Shown: in pieces, positions 16,357 to 27,392 of the stretch
How the letters are laid out: every line of letters starts with the position of its first letter
How positions within the stretch are numbered: position 1 is the stretch's first letter
Assembly: GCF_900115845.1 (NCBI RefSeq)
Contig: NZ_FOXX01000016.1
Coordinates: 14,152 to 78,151 of the forward strand
Source of the DNA: Priestia endophytica DSM 13796
GTDB taxonomy: Bacteria; Bacillota; Bacilli; Bacillales; Bacillaceae_H
Reading direction: 5' to 3'
DNA: 64,000 bases
Made by a program: the position numbers and the translations under genes
Notes under the pieces: generated by a model
The model's database searches: none
Told to the model about the DNA's origin: nothing
Seen by the model: the letters and a program-made list of their open reading frames with translations, nothing else

Positions 16357-17508
16357 ATGTCAACACACTATGATGTTATTATCATTGGTTTAGGAGCAAT
16401 GGGGAGCACAGCTGCGTATCAATTAGCAAAGAAAGGTCAACGGGTACTTGGGATTGAACAATTTGGTCCAGCTCACGACCAAGGGTCTAGTCACGGCGGT
16501 TCACGTATTATTCGACAATCTTATTTTGAAGATCCTGCATATGTACCATTACTGCTTCGTGCATATGAGTTATGGGATGAAATTGAGCGAGAAAGTGGAA
16601 ATGAGATTCTCACGATTACAGGGGGCTTAATGTTAGGCCCGCTAGAAAGCTTAACGGTATCTGGTAGTATCGATAGTGCAAAAAGATGGAACCTACCTTA
16701 TGAGATTTTGGAAGCAAACGACATCCTTAAACGTTTCCCAATGTTTAGTCCATCACCTCAAACAATAGCATTATACGAAGAAAAAGCTGGATTTGTTAGA
16801 CCTGAATTAAGTGTATATAGCCATCTCCTTCAAGCAGAAAAGTATGGGGCTGAACTTCGTTTCTTTGAAGAGGTTCAATCGTGGGAGGCACATCCTTCTG
16901 GTGAAGGGGTACGTGTTGTGACAACTAATGGAACGTATGAAGCTGGAAAAATAATCATTTCTGCAGGAGCTTGGGCACCGCAGTTATTAAAAGAATTAGG
17001 AGTAAACTTGCAAGTAGAACGCCATATACAGATGTTCTTTGAGCCAACACAGGGTATTGATTCTTTCCGTGTAGGAAAACATCCTATTTATATATGGGAA
17101 GCAGACGATAATGTGCAATTATATGGTTTTCCTTCTCATGGGTTACATGCTGAAGGAGCAAAAATCGCTTTTTTCCGTAAAGGGAAATTATGTACTCCAG
17201 AAAGCATTGATCGAAACATATACGAAGAAGAAGTAGAAATGATGCGAGAATATCTAGCTCAAGGTATTCCACAGCTAAATGGTCGATTTTTACAAGGGAA
17301 AACCTGCATGTATACAAATACACCAGATGAACATTTTGTTGTTTCACTTCATCCAAATCATCCACAAGTGGCTGTTGCAGCTGGATTCTCAGGACACGGA
17401 TTTAAATTTGCAAGTGTAGTAGGGGAGATTTTATCAGATTTGGTGATAAAAGGAGAAACGGATCATCCAATTGATTTATTTAGCCCAAAGCGTTTTATCT
17501 ATCAATAA
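16357..17508 (+). CDS. soxA: Monomeric sarcosine oxidase
   Basis: Oxidises sarcosine to glycine, formaldehyde and H2O2. 383 aa, the usual length. GLGAMG FAD fingerprint at 11-16, GSSHGGSRIIRQSYFED in the active-site region, and C317 in GKTCMYTNTPDEHF, matching the Cys that holds FAD covalently in Bacillus monomeric sarcosine oxidase. The start at 16357 is preferred: AGGGGGA abuts an ATG at 16351 but is 6 nt from 16357. Follows the dehydrogenase after 32 nt, so one operon. N-methyl-tryptophan oxidase is a close relative but less likely here. Confidence 0.9.
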   Translation: MSTHYDVIIIGLGAMGSTAAYQLAKKGQRVLGIEQFGPAHDQGSSHGGSRIIRQSYFEDPAYVPLLLRAYELWDEIERESGNEILTITGGLMLGPLESLTVSGSIDSAKRWNLPYEILEANDILKRFPMFSPSPQTIALYEEKAGFVRPELSVYSHLLQAEKYGAELRFFEEVQSWEAHPSGEGVRVVTTNGTYEAGKIIISAGAWAPQLLKELGVNLQVERHIQMFFEPTQGIDSFRVGKHPIYIWEADDNVQLYGFPSHGLHAEGAKIAFFRKGKLCTPESIDRNIYEEEVEMMREYLAQGIPQLNGRFLQGKTCMYTNTPDEHFVVSLHPNHPQVAVAAGFSGHGFKFASVVGEILSDLVIKGETDHPIDLFSPKRFIYQ

Positions 17509-17591
17509 ATCTTTTAAATATATAAGTTAGCTTATCTATTTTTGAAAATATTTTATTTAAACTTTTTAAGAGGATAATGGGGGAATAATAG

Positions 17592-18752
17592 ATGGTAATG
17601 GAACACAATATTATAAACGATAAAGGTAGAATTAAGTCTACATTGAAGGGTGAATTATATACCTCTCCAACAATTTTTAAACTAGAAAAAGAAAATATTA
17701 TTTCTAAATCATGGATTTTGGTTGGATTTGCATATGAGGTAGAAAAGCCAGGTCAATATATCGCAACAAAAGTGGAAAATGAAAATGTCTTGATTGTTAG
17801 AGGAAAGGATTCTGTGCTACGAGCTTTTTTAAACGCATGTCGCCATCGAGGAGCAAAGCTTTGTAGTGATTCATCTGGAAAAACAGGCGCTATTCGTTGT
17901 CCTTATCATTCATGGACTTATAGTCTTGATGGTTCCTTAATTGGAGTCCCTAATACAAGTCATTGTCGAGAAGAACTAGTTAATAATGAAAACTATGGTT
18001 TAGAATCAGTCCATCTTGAAGTATGGCATGGGATGATTTGGGTGAATTTATCTGAAAATCCTGAATCAATTGAAAAAAGCTTAGATGCACAAATTCTTGA
18101 ACGTTTTGGTGAGCTTGATACCTTTTCTAGATATCAAATTCATAATTTACAGGTAGCGCATCGTAAAGAGTATGAGGTAGAAGCAAACTGGAAGCTTATT
18201 GTAGAGAATTTCCAAGAATGCTACCATTGTTCTTCTATTCACCCTGAACTTACAGCTGCTCTGCCAGAATTTCGTTCAGGAGTTGGGACACAAAACTCAG
18301 TTGGTGGCGGAGCTAAATTTGATGATAACGTAAATGCTTTTTCAATCAACGGTAAAGAAAGTCGTCCGATGTTAAAAGGGCTACTTCCAGAGGATGATCG
18401 CACATATTTTGGGATAACTATTCTTCCACTTGTATTTATTAATTTAACGCCGGATCATGTCATTATTCATCGCATTATTCCAATTAGCGCTGAGAAATCA
18501 AAAGTTATTTGTGAATGGTTATTTGATCCAGAAGAGATAGCTAAGCCAGACTTTGATCCAAAGGACGCTGTAGAATTATTTCATCGTGTAAACCTCCAAG
18601 ATTTTGAGGCTTGTGAATGGTGTCAAGAAAATATGGGATCAAAAGCATATAAAGATGGTGGTATCTTAGTACCAATTGAACAGCATGTTTCTCACTTTTA
18701 TGATTACGTACTAGAAGCAATTGGTATGAAAATGGAAATGAGTAATAAATAA
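17592..18752 (+). CDS. Rieske non-haem iron oxygenase, glycine betaine demethylase-like
   Basis: 386 aa. Rieske centre C83-R-H85 and C103-P-Y-H106; mononuclear iron site H212 and H217 in ENFQECYHCSSIHPE, with an Asp further on (VNLQDFEACEWC). The family alpha subunit GbcA demethylates betaine to dimethylglycine with release of formaldehyde. Gene order after dimethylglycine dehydrogenase and sarcosine oxidase and before a BCCT transporter supports this. The usual partner reductase GbcB is not adjacent; a ferredoxin-NADP reductase-like gene at 20973 may serve. Other Rieske substrates (carnitine, stachydrine) cannot be excluded. Confidence 0.82.
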   Translation: MVMEHNIINDKGRIKSTLKGELYTSPTIFKLEKENIISKSWILVGFAYEVEKPGQYIATKVENENVLIVRGKDSVLRAFLNACRHRGAKLCSDSSGKTGAIRCPYHSWTYSLDGSLIGVPNTSHCREELVNNENYGLESVHLEVWHGMIWVNLSENPESIEKSLDAQILERFGELDTFSRYQIHNLQVAHRKEYEVEANWKLIVENFQECYHCSSIHPELTAALPEFRSGVGTQNSVGGGAKFDDNVNAFSINGKESRPMLKGLLPEDDRTYFGITILPLVFINLTPDHVIIHRIIPISAEKSKVICEWLFDPEEIAKPDFDPKDAVELFHRVNLQDFEACEWCQENMGSKAYKDGGILVPIEQHVSHFYDYVLEAIGMKMEMSNK

Positions 18753-18775
18753 ATTTGGCTTGGCAGTCTTTACAT

Positions 18776-18828
18776 ATCAGAATTTTCTCTTCCTTTATTT
18801 TCATAAAGGGAAGGAAGGGAAAATTTTA
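18776..18828 (+). terminator. Probable terminator after the Rieske gene
   Basis: TTTTCTCTTCCTT and a later AGGGAAGGAAGGGAAAA make an imperfect stem followed by TTTT. Confidence 0.55.
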
Positions 18829-19180
18829 GATATGAAAGCCCAATTAGTAAAGACTATTATTGATATTAACAATGTATGAAAAGTATTTAATTAGTAAAAG
18901 AGCATTAAACTTAATATATTTAGGAAAAAATATATTACTCATTAACAATCGTTACCTATTATATCAGATATATATCCTTATTTCAATTTAGATTTCTGAA
19001 AATTTTTATTATTAGTTTGGATGGTTATACTATCTCTTTTTCTAGTTTCCGAAATCAGCTCTTTTCTATGTGGTAATACTAATTTAGGTACCATCCATTC
19101 TTACCTTTTTAATCAAGTAAGAGCAGTTATGATATTAGGAATAATATTGAGCCAAAACAGGGAAGGAGAATTTAGTAGCC
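18829..19180 (+). other. Leader and promoter region of the BCCT gene
   Basis: About 350 nt of AT-rich DNA with no gene. A ribosome site GGGAAGGAG precedes the ATG at 19181. No known riboswitch was recognised. Confidence 0.4.
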
Positions 19181-20743
19181 ATGCTAAATAAAATTTTAAA
19201 TAGGCATAGTGTGTTTTATATATCAGTTTTTTTGACTGTTACCTTTATCATTTGGGGAGGAATTTTCACAAAAAATTTCAAGAAAATTACAACATTGATT
19301 TATAATTTAATTATCAATGATTTGGGTTGGGTATACATGGATATAACCTTTTTTCTAGTAGTCTTTTCAGTCTATTTGTTATTTTCAAAGTATGGAAAGA
19401 TTAGGTTAGGAAAAGAAAATGAGAAACCTGAATTCAAAACAGGTTCTTGGCTTGCCATGCTATTTGGTGCTGGGATGGGTGTAGGTATCATTTACTGGGG
19501 AGTGGCTGAACCAGTTACCCATTACGTGAATCCTCCTTATGGTAAGGGGTATACAGCCGATTCAGCTAACACGGCGATGAAATACTCCTTTTTCCATTGG
19601 GGATTACAGCCTTGGGCTATTTACACCGTTCTTGGCTTAGCTCTTGCTTATTTTCAAATTAAAAAAGGTCTACCAGCCACAATTAGCTCTGTTTTTTATC
19701 CTATACTTAAGAATAAAATCCATGGTCCAATAGGAAAAGCCATTGATATTTTTTCAGTCGTTGCCACTGTATTTGGAATCGCAACATCTTTGGGTCTAGG
19801 GGCTTTGCAAATTTCAGCAGCTTTTCAAGCCTTATTTAATATTCCAAATACTGTCCCCTTACAACTCTCCGTCATTGGAATAGGAACTGTTCTATTTATC
19901 ATTTCTATAAGTACTGGGTTAGAAAAAGGAATTCAGTATCTATCGAATGCTGCCATCCTCCTATCTTTTTTTATTATGTTATTAGTTTTACTACTCGGTC
20001 CTACTTTCCCAATCTTTAAAATTTTCTCTGATTCAGTAGGAAGTTATTTAAATGATTATATTAATATGAGTTTGCAAATGGCACCTTTCAGTGACAGTAA
20101 ATGGATTGGAAATTGGACTTTGTTTTATTGGGCTTGGTGGATTGCTTGGTGTCCTTTCGTAGGTATGTTTATCGCGAGAATTTCTAAAGGGAGAACTATT
20201 CGTGAATTTGTAATTGGGGTTCTACTTGTCCCTGCAATTGGTACCTATGCATGGTTTTCTATTTTTGGTGGATCAGCTCTTCATATTATTCAAAATCTAG
20301 GTCATCGTGAATTAGCAAAACAAATCACTTCTAATATAGATTTATCTATTTTTAATTTCTTTGATTATTTGCCTGCAAGTTCTATGTTAAGCTTCATAGG
20401 ATTTACAGTCGTTATCATTTATTATATAACAGTTGCTGATACATCAACTTTTGTATTAGGCATGCTTAGTGAAAGAGGAAAGTTAAATCCCTCTACTAAA
20501 ATTAAAATTACTTGGGGTCTCATTCAATCAATAACTGCAGCTGTTCTACTTTTAATTGGTGGATTGAATATACTTCAAACTGCTTCTCTTATAGTTGCAT
20601 TCCCCTTGGCCATTATTTTAATATTTGTATGCTGGTCATTATTAAAGGAATTAAAGATTGAAGCTGACGAAATTAGAAGTAATCAAGTTCATGAAGATAA
20701 TTTAAAGATTGATAGTAGCAAAGAAAAAAGAGTATCACTATAG
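19181..20743 (+). CDS. BCCT family betaine/choline/carnitine transporter
   Basis: 520 aa with about twelve membrane segments and the BCCT signature: GMGVGIIYWGVAEP, then the Trp-rich WTLFYWAWWIAWCPFVGMFI with ARISKGRT. Related to OpuD and BetP, sodium-coupled importers of trimethylammonium compounds. Placed between the betaine-demethylase and the electron-transfer genes, it most likely imports glycine betaine for catabolism. A charged C-terminal tail of about 35 residues follows the last helix. Confidence 0.92.
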   Translation: MLNKILNRHSVFYISVFLTVTFIIWGGIFTKNFKKITTLIYNLIINDLGWVYMDITFFLVVFSVYLLFSKYGKIRLGKENEKPEFKTGSWLAMLFGAGMGVGIIYWGVAEPVTHYVNPPYGKGYTADSANTAMKYSFFHWGLQPWAIYTVLGLALAYFQIKKGLPATISSVFYPILKNKIHGPIGKAIDIFSVVATVFGIATSLGLGALQISAAFQALFNIPNTVPLQLSVIGIGTVLFIISISTGLEKGIQYLSNAAILLSFFIMLLVLLLGPTFPIFKIFSDSVGSYLNDYINMSLQMAPFSDSKWIGNWTLFYWAWWIAWCPFVGMFIARISKGRTIREFVIGVLLVPAIGTYAWFSIFGGSALHIIQNLGHRELAKQITSNIDLSIFNFFDYLPASSMLSFIGFTVVIIYYITVADTSTFVLGMLSERGKLNPSTKIKITWGLIQSITAAVLLLIGGLNILQTASLIVAFPLAIILIFVCWSLLKELKIEADEIRSNQVHEDNLKIDSSKEKRVSL

Positions 20744-20756
20744 ACAAGTTGTTCTT

Positions 20757-20800
20757 GGCAGCCAAGCGCTTTTTTTAGAAAGACTTGGCTCTTTCGTATG
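20757..20800 (+). terminator. Terminator after the BCCT gene
   Basis: AGCCAAG pairs with CTTGGCT around an 18-nt loop; a T-run follows in the loop region and downstream. Confidence 0.6.
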
Positions 20801-20894
20801 TTTTTAACCTTTATCTTATAACTATAGATAAGAATCTTGACTACAATGTAGAGATTTACATTATCTATGTCATAAAAGTTATGTCCATAATAAA

Positions 20895-20936
20895 AAATAG
20901 GCAAACTCACCAAAGGGTGACATCTGCCAAACCAAA
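20895..20936 (-). terminator. Terminator after the ferredoxin-NADP reductase-like gene
   Basis: On the minus strand GGCA...ACCC pairs with GGGT...TGCC and is followed by TATTTTTTATT. Confidence 0.65.
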
Positions 20937-20972
20937 AAGAATTTATCAATCAACTATTTATATTATCTTCAT

Positions 20973-21968
20973 CTATTGAGTGAATAAGGAGGTACTATGA
21001 AGAGGTTGGACTCTTTCTTTTGGATTTATATACGTTTTCGCATTATTAACAGCTGTTGGACCTTCTCCAAACCCTGCCACAATTAATTTCACTTTGCCCT
21101 CATAAGTACAAATATCTCCAGCTGCATAAATACCTGGAATATTGGTCTCTTGTTTAGAGTTGACTACAATCGAATTTTTCTCAATTTTAAGGCCCCATTC
21201 TTTAATAGGACCTAGAGAAGAGATAAATCCGTAGTTTACAATAACATCGTCTACTTCCCATACTTCTTTTCGGCCATTTTTTGCATGTTCTAGTACTACT
21301 TCAGTAATGGATTGATCCCCTATAAGTTGAGAAGGAAAATAAGGTGTTTTAATCCCAACCGAAGATTTTAGCAAGTTTTCTACACTATGTTCATGGGCAC
21401 GAAACTTATCACGACGATGTACCAATATCACTTTCTCAGCGATTGGTTCTAACATAAGTGCCCAATCCACAGCTGAATCTCCTCCTCCAAACAGGACAAC
21501 TTTCTTTCCTGCAAATTGATTCATATCTTCAACAAAGTAGTGAAGGTTAGATGATTCAAATACTTCAGAATTCTCCAAGTCTAATTTACGTGGTTGAAAG
21601 GCCCCATTCCCGGCCGTAATAATAATAGTTTTAGAATAATGAACACTATAATTGGTTGTTAATTTAAAAGTTCCGTCCATTTGTTTTTCAAGTTGTTCTA
21701 CAGATTCTCCTAAACAAATTGTAGGATTAAATGGTTTCATCTGTGTTTTTAAGTTAGAAATCAATTCTTGTGCTCGAATTTTAGGGAATCCAGCAACATC
21801 ATAAATATATTTCTCTGGATATAGAGCTGTGAGCTGTCCACCTAGTTGAGGCAGGCTTTCAATAATTTTAACTTTTGCCTGCCTCATTTCTCCATAAAAA
21901 GCTGTAAATAAACCTGTTGGACCTCCCCCAATGATCGTAATATCATAAATATCCTTATCATTTGTCAT
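20973..21968 (-). CDS. Ferredoxin/flavodoxin-NADP+ oxidoreductase, YumC type
   Basis: 331 aa, thioredoxin-reductase-like fold: [16 protein letters not shown] (FAD), [11 protein letters not shown] (NADP) and [25 protein letters not shown] at the C-terminus; no CxxC motif, as in the ferredoxin reductase branch. Start at 21968 is set by a GGAGAGG site 7-8 nt upstream. Same strand and order as a small membrane protein and a HesB-like protein, so one transcription unit. It could deliver electrons to the Rieske oxygenase, which lacks its own reductase gene (inference). Confidence 0.85.
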   Translation of the reverse strand: MTNDKDIYDITIIGGGPTGLFTAFYGEMRQAKVKIIESLPQLGGQLTALYPEKYIYDVAGFPKIRAQELISNLKTQMKPFNPTICLGESVEQLEKQMDGTFKLTTNYSVHYSKTIIITAGNGAFQPRKLDLENSEVFESSNLHYFVEDMNQFAGKKVVLFGGGDSAVDWALMLEPIAEKVILVHRRDKFRAHEHSVENLLKSSVGIKTPYFPSQLIGDQSITEVVLEHAKNGRKEVWEVDDVIVNYGFISSLGPIKEWGLKIEKNSIVVNSKQETNIPGIYAAGDICTYEGKVKLIVAGFGEGPTAVNNAKTYINPKERVQPLHSTSLFTQ

Positions 21969-22118
21969 GTTTATCACCTCTCCATGTACTTTATATGTAC
22001 GGTATCTTTATCTCCCTTTCGCCTATAACACTCCCTGTACATTGTTCAGTTATTCAAACTTGTTATAAATTTCTTCTAATTGTTCTCTTTTAAAATTAAA
22101 AGATTAAATAAGATTTAA

Positions 22119-22307
22119 TTAAAGGAAACCAGTCAACATTATAAAAGTTTTATATATTGAATTGGATAATATAATAAAGGAAAAAATGAGCAATATAATA
22201 TGTCCAGCTCTTAAACTATTCTCCTTTTTACTTTTTAAAAAAAGCAATATCCACAGAATAGCCAATATATTATTATTAATATGGGATACAAGATTTGTCC
22301 CTGTCAT
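22119..22307 (-). CDS. Small membrane protein, 62 aa
   Basis: Two hydrophobic segments (about residues 12-23 and 34-58) separated by a short KSKKENS loop. ATAGGAGA ribosome site before the ATG at 22307. Lies between the HesB-like and reductase genes, with short gaps. Not recognised. Confidence 0.55.
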   Translation of the reverse strand: MTGTNLVSHINNNILAILWILLFLKSKKENSLRAGHIILLIFSFIILSNSIYKTFIMLTGFL

Positions 22308-22364
22308 AATCTTCTCCTATTCTTTAGAGTCATAATTGGTCAAAGTTAAGTTCTATATTCTTGA

Positions 22365-22670
22365 TTAATCAAACTCAAAAGCACATGCACTTGAGGCAAA
22401 ACTTTCTCCAACAAGAAAACCTTCTTTATCTTTATAATCAATCTGGATTTCTTCGTTTAAATACCTTTTTGTAAACTGATCTACACGAATTTGAAAGCCA
22501 TCATATTTTAAAAGCATATCGTTTCGGCGTGGTCCATCAATTATAAGCGTGAACTTGATGGACATCCCGCATCCTCCAGTTATATCAGTATCAATACGAG
22601 GAGTTTGCTCTTTTTGTAGCTTCATTGTTTTTAATTGCTTGGAAGCTGCCTCTGTTAGTGTGAGAAGCAT
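22365..22670 (-). CDS. HesB/IscA-like iron-sulfur biogenesis family protein
   Basis: 101 aa with the HesB-like fold: LTEAASKQLKTM at the N-terminus, a GGCGMS segment and a final ASSACAFEFD, giving two cysteines rather than the C-x(n)-CGC of canonical IscA. Such proteins are linked to iron-sulfur supply. Located with the ferredoxin reductase-like gene, it may assist the Rieske [2Fe-2S] protein or a ferredoxin (inference). Confidence 0.75.
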   Translation of the reverse strand: MLLTLTEAASKQLKTMKLQKEQTPRIDTDITGGCGMSIKFTLIIDGPRRNDMLLKYDGFQIRVDQFTKRYLNEEIQIDYKDKEGFLVGESFASSACAFEFD

Positions 22671-22828
22671 TGATTTTTCTCCTTTTTTTATATTTAAATT
22701 GGATTTACTCTAATTTACATATATAATCAATTGAATGTTTCATCACTTTTGCTTCTATAAATGTGATATAAAATTAAAGCCATCATATTTAAGATAGTTA
22801 TATCTAGTATTGATTCTAATTTATTTAA

Positions 22829-22876
22829 ACTACCAGAAATGAAAGGAGGCTTTCTCTCATCTCTATTTCTGGTATC
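22829..22876 (-). terminator. Terminator at the end of the glycine operon
   Basis: TACCAGAAAT pairs with ATTTCTGGTA around a long loop; located between gcvPB and the HesB-like gene. Confidence 0.55.
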
Positions 22877-22898
22877 GAATATTTAGTAATGAGATATT

Positions 22899-24383
22899 TT
22901 ATAATTTTATGGTTTCTTTTTCTAACTCTACCTCTTTTGTGTATCGTAATATTGGTTGTCTTGCTGCTTGTACTTCATCTAGTCGACCAATTATCGTTGT
23001 ATGAGGCGCGTTTAAAACGATATCTGGATTTTCTTCTACTTCTCTCGCAATTTGAATCATTACATCTGCAAAAGCATCGAGTGTTTCTTTTGATTCGGTT
23101 TCTGTAGGTTCAATCATCAAACATTCCTCTACATTTAATGGAAAATAGATAGTAGGTGGATGATACCCAAAATCAAGTAGACGTTTGGCCATATCAAGAG
23201 TCCTTACACCCTGTTTTTTCTGCCTAGATCCAGATAAAACAAACTCATGCTTACAAATTTGCGAATATGGTGCATCAAAGTAAGGCTCCAACTTTTTTCG
23301 AAGATAGTTAGCATGAAGTACTGCACTTTCAGATACTTGGCGTAAGCCTTCGGGACCCATAGTTCGAATGTAGGTGTATGCACGAACAAGAATACCGAAG
23401 TTTCCATAGTACCCTTTAACACGACCAATTGATAAGGGGTGATTATAATCTATTACATAGTTATCTTTTTGTTTTTCGATTCGTGGAACGGGTAAATACG
23501 GTAAAAGTTTGGATTTTACACCGACTGGACCAGCTCCTGGCCCTCCGCCTCCATGAGGGGTTGTAAATGTTTTATGAAGATTTAAATGAACAATGTCAAA
23601 TCCCATTTGTCCAGGTGTGGTTTTTCCTAAAATTGCATTCGCATTTGCTCCATCATAATACAGTAAACCACCTGAATCATGCACAATTTTGGCAATTTCA
23701 ATAATTTCTTTTTCAAATAGTCCAAGTGTATTAGGATTAGTTAGCATAAGTGCTGCGACATCACTATTCATATGCTTTCTTAATTCATTTAAATCAACAA
23801 GACCCTGTTCATTTGAAGGAATCGTAACTGTTTTAAATCCAGCAACTGTAGCACTTGCTGGATTAGTACCGTGAGCTGAGTCAGGTACCAATACTTTTGT
23901 TCTCTTTTCCCCATTGTGTTCAAGATACGCTTTAACCATCATTAACCCAGTCCATTCTCCTTGAGCGCCTGCTGATGGTTGTAGGGTCACTGCATCCATA
24001 CCTGTGATTTCAGCTAAATCTTCTTGTAATTCGTATAAAAGCTTTAATGCTCCCTGAACACTTTCAACTGGCTGATAAGGATGAATATGGGTGAAACCTT
24101 GTAAATGTGCAACATCTTCATTAATTTTCGGATTGTACTTCATTGTACAAGAACCAAGTGGATAAAAACCGTTATCAATTCCATGGTTTTTATTTGAAAG
24201 GGCAGTATAATGGCGAATAAGCTGTAACTCTGATACCTCTGGAAGCTCAGCTGATACATCACGAATTAAATGTTGAGGAATCTTTTCTTTTAAATCAATT
24301 GCATCTACATCGCTTTCTGGTAAGCTCGATCCAACACGCCCTGGGCGACTAATCTCAAAGATTAATTTATTATATTCAACCAT
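22899..24383 (-). CDS. gcvPB: Glycine dehydrogenase (decarboxylating) subunit 2
   Basis: 494 aa, PLP-binding half of the two-subunit glycine decarboxylase. Visible: [35 protein letters not shown], and the PLP lysine in [21 protein letters not shown]. It decarboxylates glycine and passes aminomethyl to GcvH. Overlaps gcvPA by 8 nt, last in the operon. Chromosomes of this group usually carry their own gcv genes, so this may be a second set dedicated to betaine-derived glycine (inference). Confidence 0.95.
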   Translation of the reverse strand: MVEYNKLIFEISRPGRVGSSLPESDVDAIDLKEKIPQHLIRDVSAELPEVSELQLIRHYTALSNKNHGIDNGFYPLGSCTMKYNPKINEDVAHLQGFTHIHPYQPVESVQGALKLLYELQEDLAEITGMDAVTLQPSAGAQGEWTGLMMVKAYLEHNGEKRTKVLVPDSAHGTNPASATVAGFKTVTIPSNEQGLVDLNELRKHMNSDVAALMLTNPNTLGLFEKEIIEIAKIVHDSGGLLYYDGANANAILGKTTPGQMGFDIVHLNLHKTFTTPHGGGGPGAGPVGVKSKLLPYLPVPRIEKQKDNYVIDYNHPLSIGRVKGYYGNFGILVRAYTYIRTMGPEGLRQVSESAVLHANYLRKKLEPYFDAPYSQICKHEFVLSGSRQKKQGVRTLDMAKRLLDFGYHPPTIYFPLNVEECLMIEPTETESKETLDAFADVMIQIAREVEENPDIVLNAPHTTIIGRLDEVQAARQPILRYTKEVELEKETIKL

Positions 24384-25728
24384 TTAAAATCCCCTCCAGC
24401 ACTTCTACAAATTGATCAATCTCTTCTTTTGTTCTTTGTTCTGTCACGGCAATAAGCATTTGATGTTCAAGGCCATAATCATGTCCTAAATCAAATCCTC
24501 CAATAATCCCTGCTTCTAAAAGTTTAGCGTTGACTTCTTTAGCTGGAATCGGAAGTTCTACTACAAATTCATTAAAGAAAGGAGCTTGATTAATAATGAT
24601 CATCCCCTTTTCTTTAAGACGCTTTACCATGTAACCAGCCTTCTCAAAATTCAGCTGTGCCATATGACGAATTCCTTGTTTTCCTAGAGCAGTCATACAA
24701 ATAGAAGAAGCAAGAGCATTCAAAGCTTGGTTAGAACAAATATTTGATGATGCCTTATCACGGCGAATATGCTGTTCGCGTGCTTGGAGTGTCAATACAA
24801 ATCCGCGCTTACCTTGTTCATCTGTTGTTTGTCCAACAATACGTCCCGGTATCTTTCTCATTAGTTTTTTATTTACTGCAAAATACCCACAATGTGGTCC
24901 GCCAAAGGACATTGGAATCCCTAAAGGTTGCATATCACCAACTACAATATCTGCGCCTAGCTTTCCCGGTGTTTGAAGCAGTCCTAATGCCAAAGGGTTG
25001 GCGCTGACAATTAAAGCTGCTCCATTTATTTCTGCAACTTTCTTTATTTCTATTAAATCTTCAATAGAACCAAAGAAATTTGGATATTGCACAATAATTG
25101 CTGCCGTATCTTCATTTGCATATTCATTAAGTTTCTCTAAGTTCGTGCAATCAACAGTAAGATCAACTTCTTTTACCATATACTCTTGACCATATGCTAC
25201 TGTATCTAAGATTGCACGAGATTCAGGATGAACAGCCTTAGATACAAGTATTTGCGAACGTCTTGTTGATGTAACAGCAAGCGACGCTGCTTCTGCAAGA
25301 GATGTAAACCCATCGTACATGGATGAGTTAGCGACCTCCATTCCTGTTAGCTCACAAACCATCGTCTGAAATTCAAAAATTGCTTGTAACTCCCCTTGGC
25401 TGATTTCTGGTTGATACGGTGTATAAGCAGTATAAAATTCTGAACGAGAAGTTATATGATTCACTACACTTGGAATGTAATGATCGTAGGTGCCTGCCCC
25501 CAGAAAATTTGGGTATTGGTTAGCATTCCTATTTTGTAAAGCAAGATTTTGCATTTTTTTCATCAAAAGAGATTCAGAAGTAGCTGGTTGTATATTTAAC
25601 TCCTTTTCTAGTCGAATTTCAGTGGGAAGATCCTCAAATAGCTCATTTACAGAAGAAATATTTAAAAGTGAAAACATTTCTTTTTGATCTTGTTTTGTAT
25701 CAGGAAGGTAACGATAACTTGCTGTCAT
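24376..25728 (-). CDS. gcvPA: Glycine dehydrogenase (decarboxylating) subunit 1
   Basis: 450 aa. Visible: [55 protein letters not shown], and [16 protein letters not shown], all family hallmarks. Start at 25728 is chosen because GGAGGAG lies just upstream; a start six codons earlier would overlap gcvH. Forms the decarboxylase with GcvPB. Confidence 0.95.
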   Translation of the reverse strand: MTASYRYLPDTKQDQKEMFSLLNISSVNELFEDLPTEIRLEKELNIQPATSESLLMKKMQNLALQNRNANQYPNFLGAGTYDHYIPSVVNHITSRSEFYTAYTPYQPEISQGELQAIFEFQTMVCELTGMEVANSSMYDGFTSLAEAASLAVTSTRRSQILVSKAVHPESRAILDTVAYGQEYMVKEVDLTVDCTNLEKLNEYANEDTAAIIVQYPNFFGSIEDLIEIKKVAEINGAALIVSANPLALGLLQTPGKLGADIVVGDMQPLGIPMSFGGPHCGYFAVNKKLMRKIPGRIVGQTTDEQGKRGFVLTLQAREQHIRRDKASSNICSNQALNALASSICMTALGKQGIRHMAQLNFEKAGYMVKRLKEKGMIIINQAPFFNEFVVELPIPAKEVNAKLLEAGIIGGFDLGHDYGLEHQMLIAVTEQRTKEEIDQFVEVLEGILNG

Positions 25729-25729
25729 T

Positions 25730-26125
25730 TCACTCTCCTCCTTCATTTATAAATATTTGATATTCTTCTTCATTTAAAAGTGTTTGTAATTCCCCTGAAC
25801 TTGATAATTCTATTTCTACTAACCATCCTGCTTCATATGGTTGTTCGTTCATTATTTCAGGTGCGTCTTGTAGCTCCTCATTTACACGAATAATCGTCCC
25901 AGAAACAGGTGCATAAATTTCAGAAGCTGTTTTAACAGACTCGATTGTTCCTATTGATTCATTGGCTGTTACCTTCTCGTTCACTTCTGGGTTTTCAACA
26001 AAGACGATGTCCCCTAATTGTCTTTGAGCATAATCAGAAATACCAATACGTACTCGATCTTTATCTAATTGTAGAATCCACTCATGTTCCCTGCTATATA
26101 GCAAGTTTAATATCGATTTTGTCAT
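25730..26125 (-). CDS. gcvH: Glycine cleavage system H protein
   Basis: 131 aa lipoyl carrier. The lipoylated K65 sits in [18 protein letters not shown]-terminal YSREHEW is typical. Its stop is directly before gcvPA. Carries the aminomethyl group between GcvP and GcvT. Confidence 0.95.
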   Translation of the reverse strand: MTKSILNLLYSREHEWILQLDKDRVRIGISDYAQRQLGDIVFVENPEVNEKVTANESIGTIESVKTASEIYAPVSGTIIRVNEELQDAPEIMNEQPYEAGWLVEIELSSSGELQTLLNEEEYQIFINEGGE

Positions 26126-26262
26126 TTTTTTCTCCTTTTAATTTAACGGAATATTTAGATAATTAGGTGTAAACTTCTTTATGATCCTCCCTCTAGATAG
26201 AATTGATTTAATATTATCTATTTCTAAGTACATTATATTCTTCTAATAGTCTAAGAAAAATC

Positions 26263-27378
26263 TCATAGTTTTTTTGTGTAAAAAGGTGCTTTTACTATAA
26301 TGCCATCAACCATTTTATTGCGAATGTCAACTTTTAATTTCGTTCCTATTTCTGTATGTTCTGCCGATATTAGCGCAAGTCCTAAGTTTTTCTTTAAAGA
26401 AGGAGAATGAGTTCCAGATGTAATAAAACCAATTTCTTTTCCATCATTTGTGAATACTTTGTAACCATTACGAGGAATACCTCTACCTGTTATTTCAACT
26501 CCTACTAATTTTCGTTTTATTCCTCCTTCTTTTTGAGCTATAAGGATATCTTTGCCGATAAAATGACTTTCTTTGTTCGTTTTGACGGCAAAACCAATTC
26601 CTGCTTCAAGGGGACTGATATCACTTGTGAGCTCTTGCCCGTATAACGCAAGCCTCGCTTCAAAACGAAGAGTGTCACGCGCACCAAGTCCACATGGTTT
26701 TAATCCATTTTCTTTTCCTTCTTTCAGAAGCTTCTCCCACAAAGCTTCTACCTTATCTGCTGGTAAATAAAGTTCAAATCCGTCCTCCCCTGTGTAACCT
26801 GTACGGGATACGAGGACGTCTGCAATCCCATTCAGATTGACATGTTGAGCAAAATGGAAAAAACTAATTTTCTTTAGGTCTGTTTCCGTTAACTTTTGTA
26901 AGATGACTTCGGCCTTTGGTCCCTGGATAGCGAGCTGCGCAATATCACCTGACATATTTTGAAGAGTCACTTCTCCTCTTACATGTTGCTCCATCCACTC
27001 GACATCTTTTTTTATATTTGCTGCATTGATAACGAGTAAATATTTTTCATTCGCCAACTTGTAAACAAGCAAGTCATCGACCGTACCACTGTCTGGATAA
27101 CACATAGCTGTATATAGAGCTTGATTGATACTAAGTTTTGTTACATCGTTTGTTACAAGGTAATTAATATAACTTTCTGCATTTTTTCCTGTAACGAGCA
27201 CTTCTCCCATATGGGAGACATCAAAGAGTCCTGCTTCCTTTCGGACAGCTTCATGTTCTTCTAAGATACTTGAAAAATGTACAGGAAGCTCCCAACCCCC
27301 AAAATTAATAACCTTTGCGCCATGCTTTTTATATATAGGAAAAAGTGGTGTTCTCTTTAATGCTGTTTCTATAATCAT
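26263..27378 (-). CDS. gcvT: Glycine cleavage system T protein (aminomethyltransferase)
   Basis: 371 aa. Transfers the methylene unit to tetrahydrofolate with ammonia release. N-terminal [42 protein letters not shown] with the catalytic Asp region, and [22 protein letters not shown] 137-nt gap, with no clear terminator, separates it from gcvH. Confidence 0.95.
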   Translation of the reverse strand: MIIETALKRTPLFPIYKKHGAKVINFGGWELPVHFSSILEEHEAVRKEAGLFDVSHMGEVLVTGKNAESYINYLVTNDVTKLSINQALYTAMCYPDSGTVDDLLVYKLANEKYLLVINAANIKKDVEWMEQHVRGEVTLQNMSGDIAQLAIQGPKAEVILQKLTETDLKKISFFHFAQHVNLNGIADVLVSRTGYTGEDGFELYLPADKVEALWEKLLKEGKENGLKPCGLGARDTLRFEARLALYGQELTSDISPLEAGIGFAVKTNKESHFIGKDILIAQKEGGIKRKLVGVEITGRGIPRNGYKVFTNDGKEIGFITSGTHSPSLKKNLGLALISAEHTEIGTKLKVDIRNKMVDGIIVKAPFYTKKL

Positions 27379-27392
27379 GATTACACCTCGCT

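Noticed and set aside
18829-19180. A riboswitch or T-box in the BCCT leader.
   Set aside because: No conserved aptamer blocks, T-box sequence or terminator/antiterminator pair were found.
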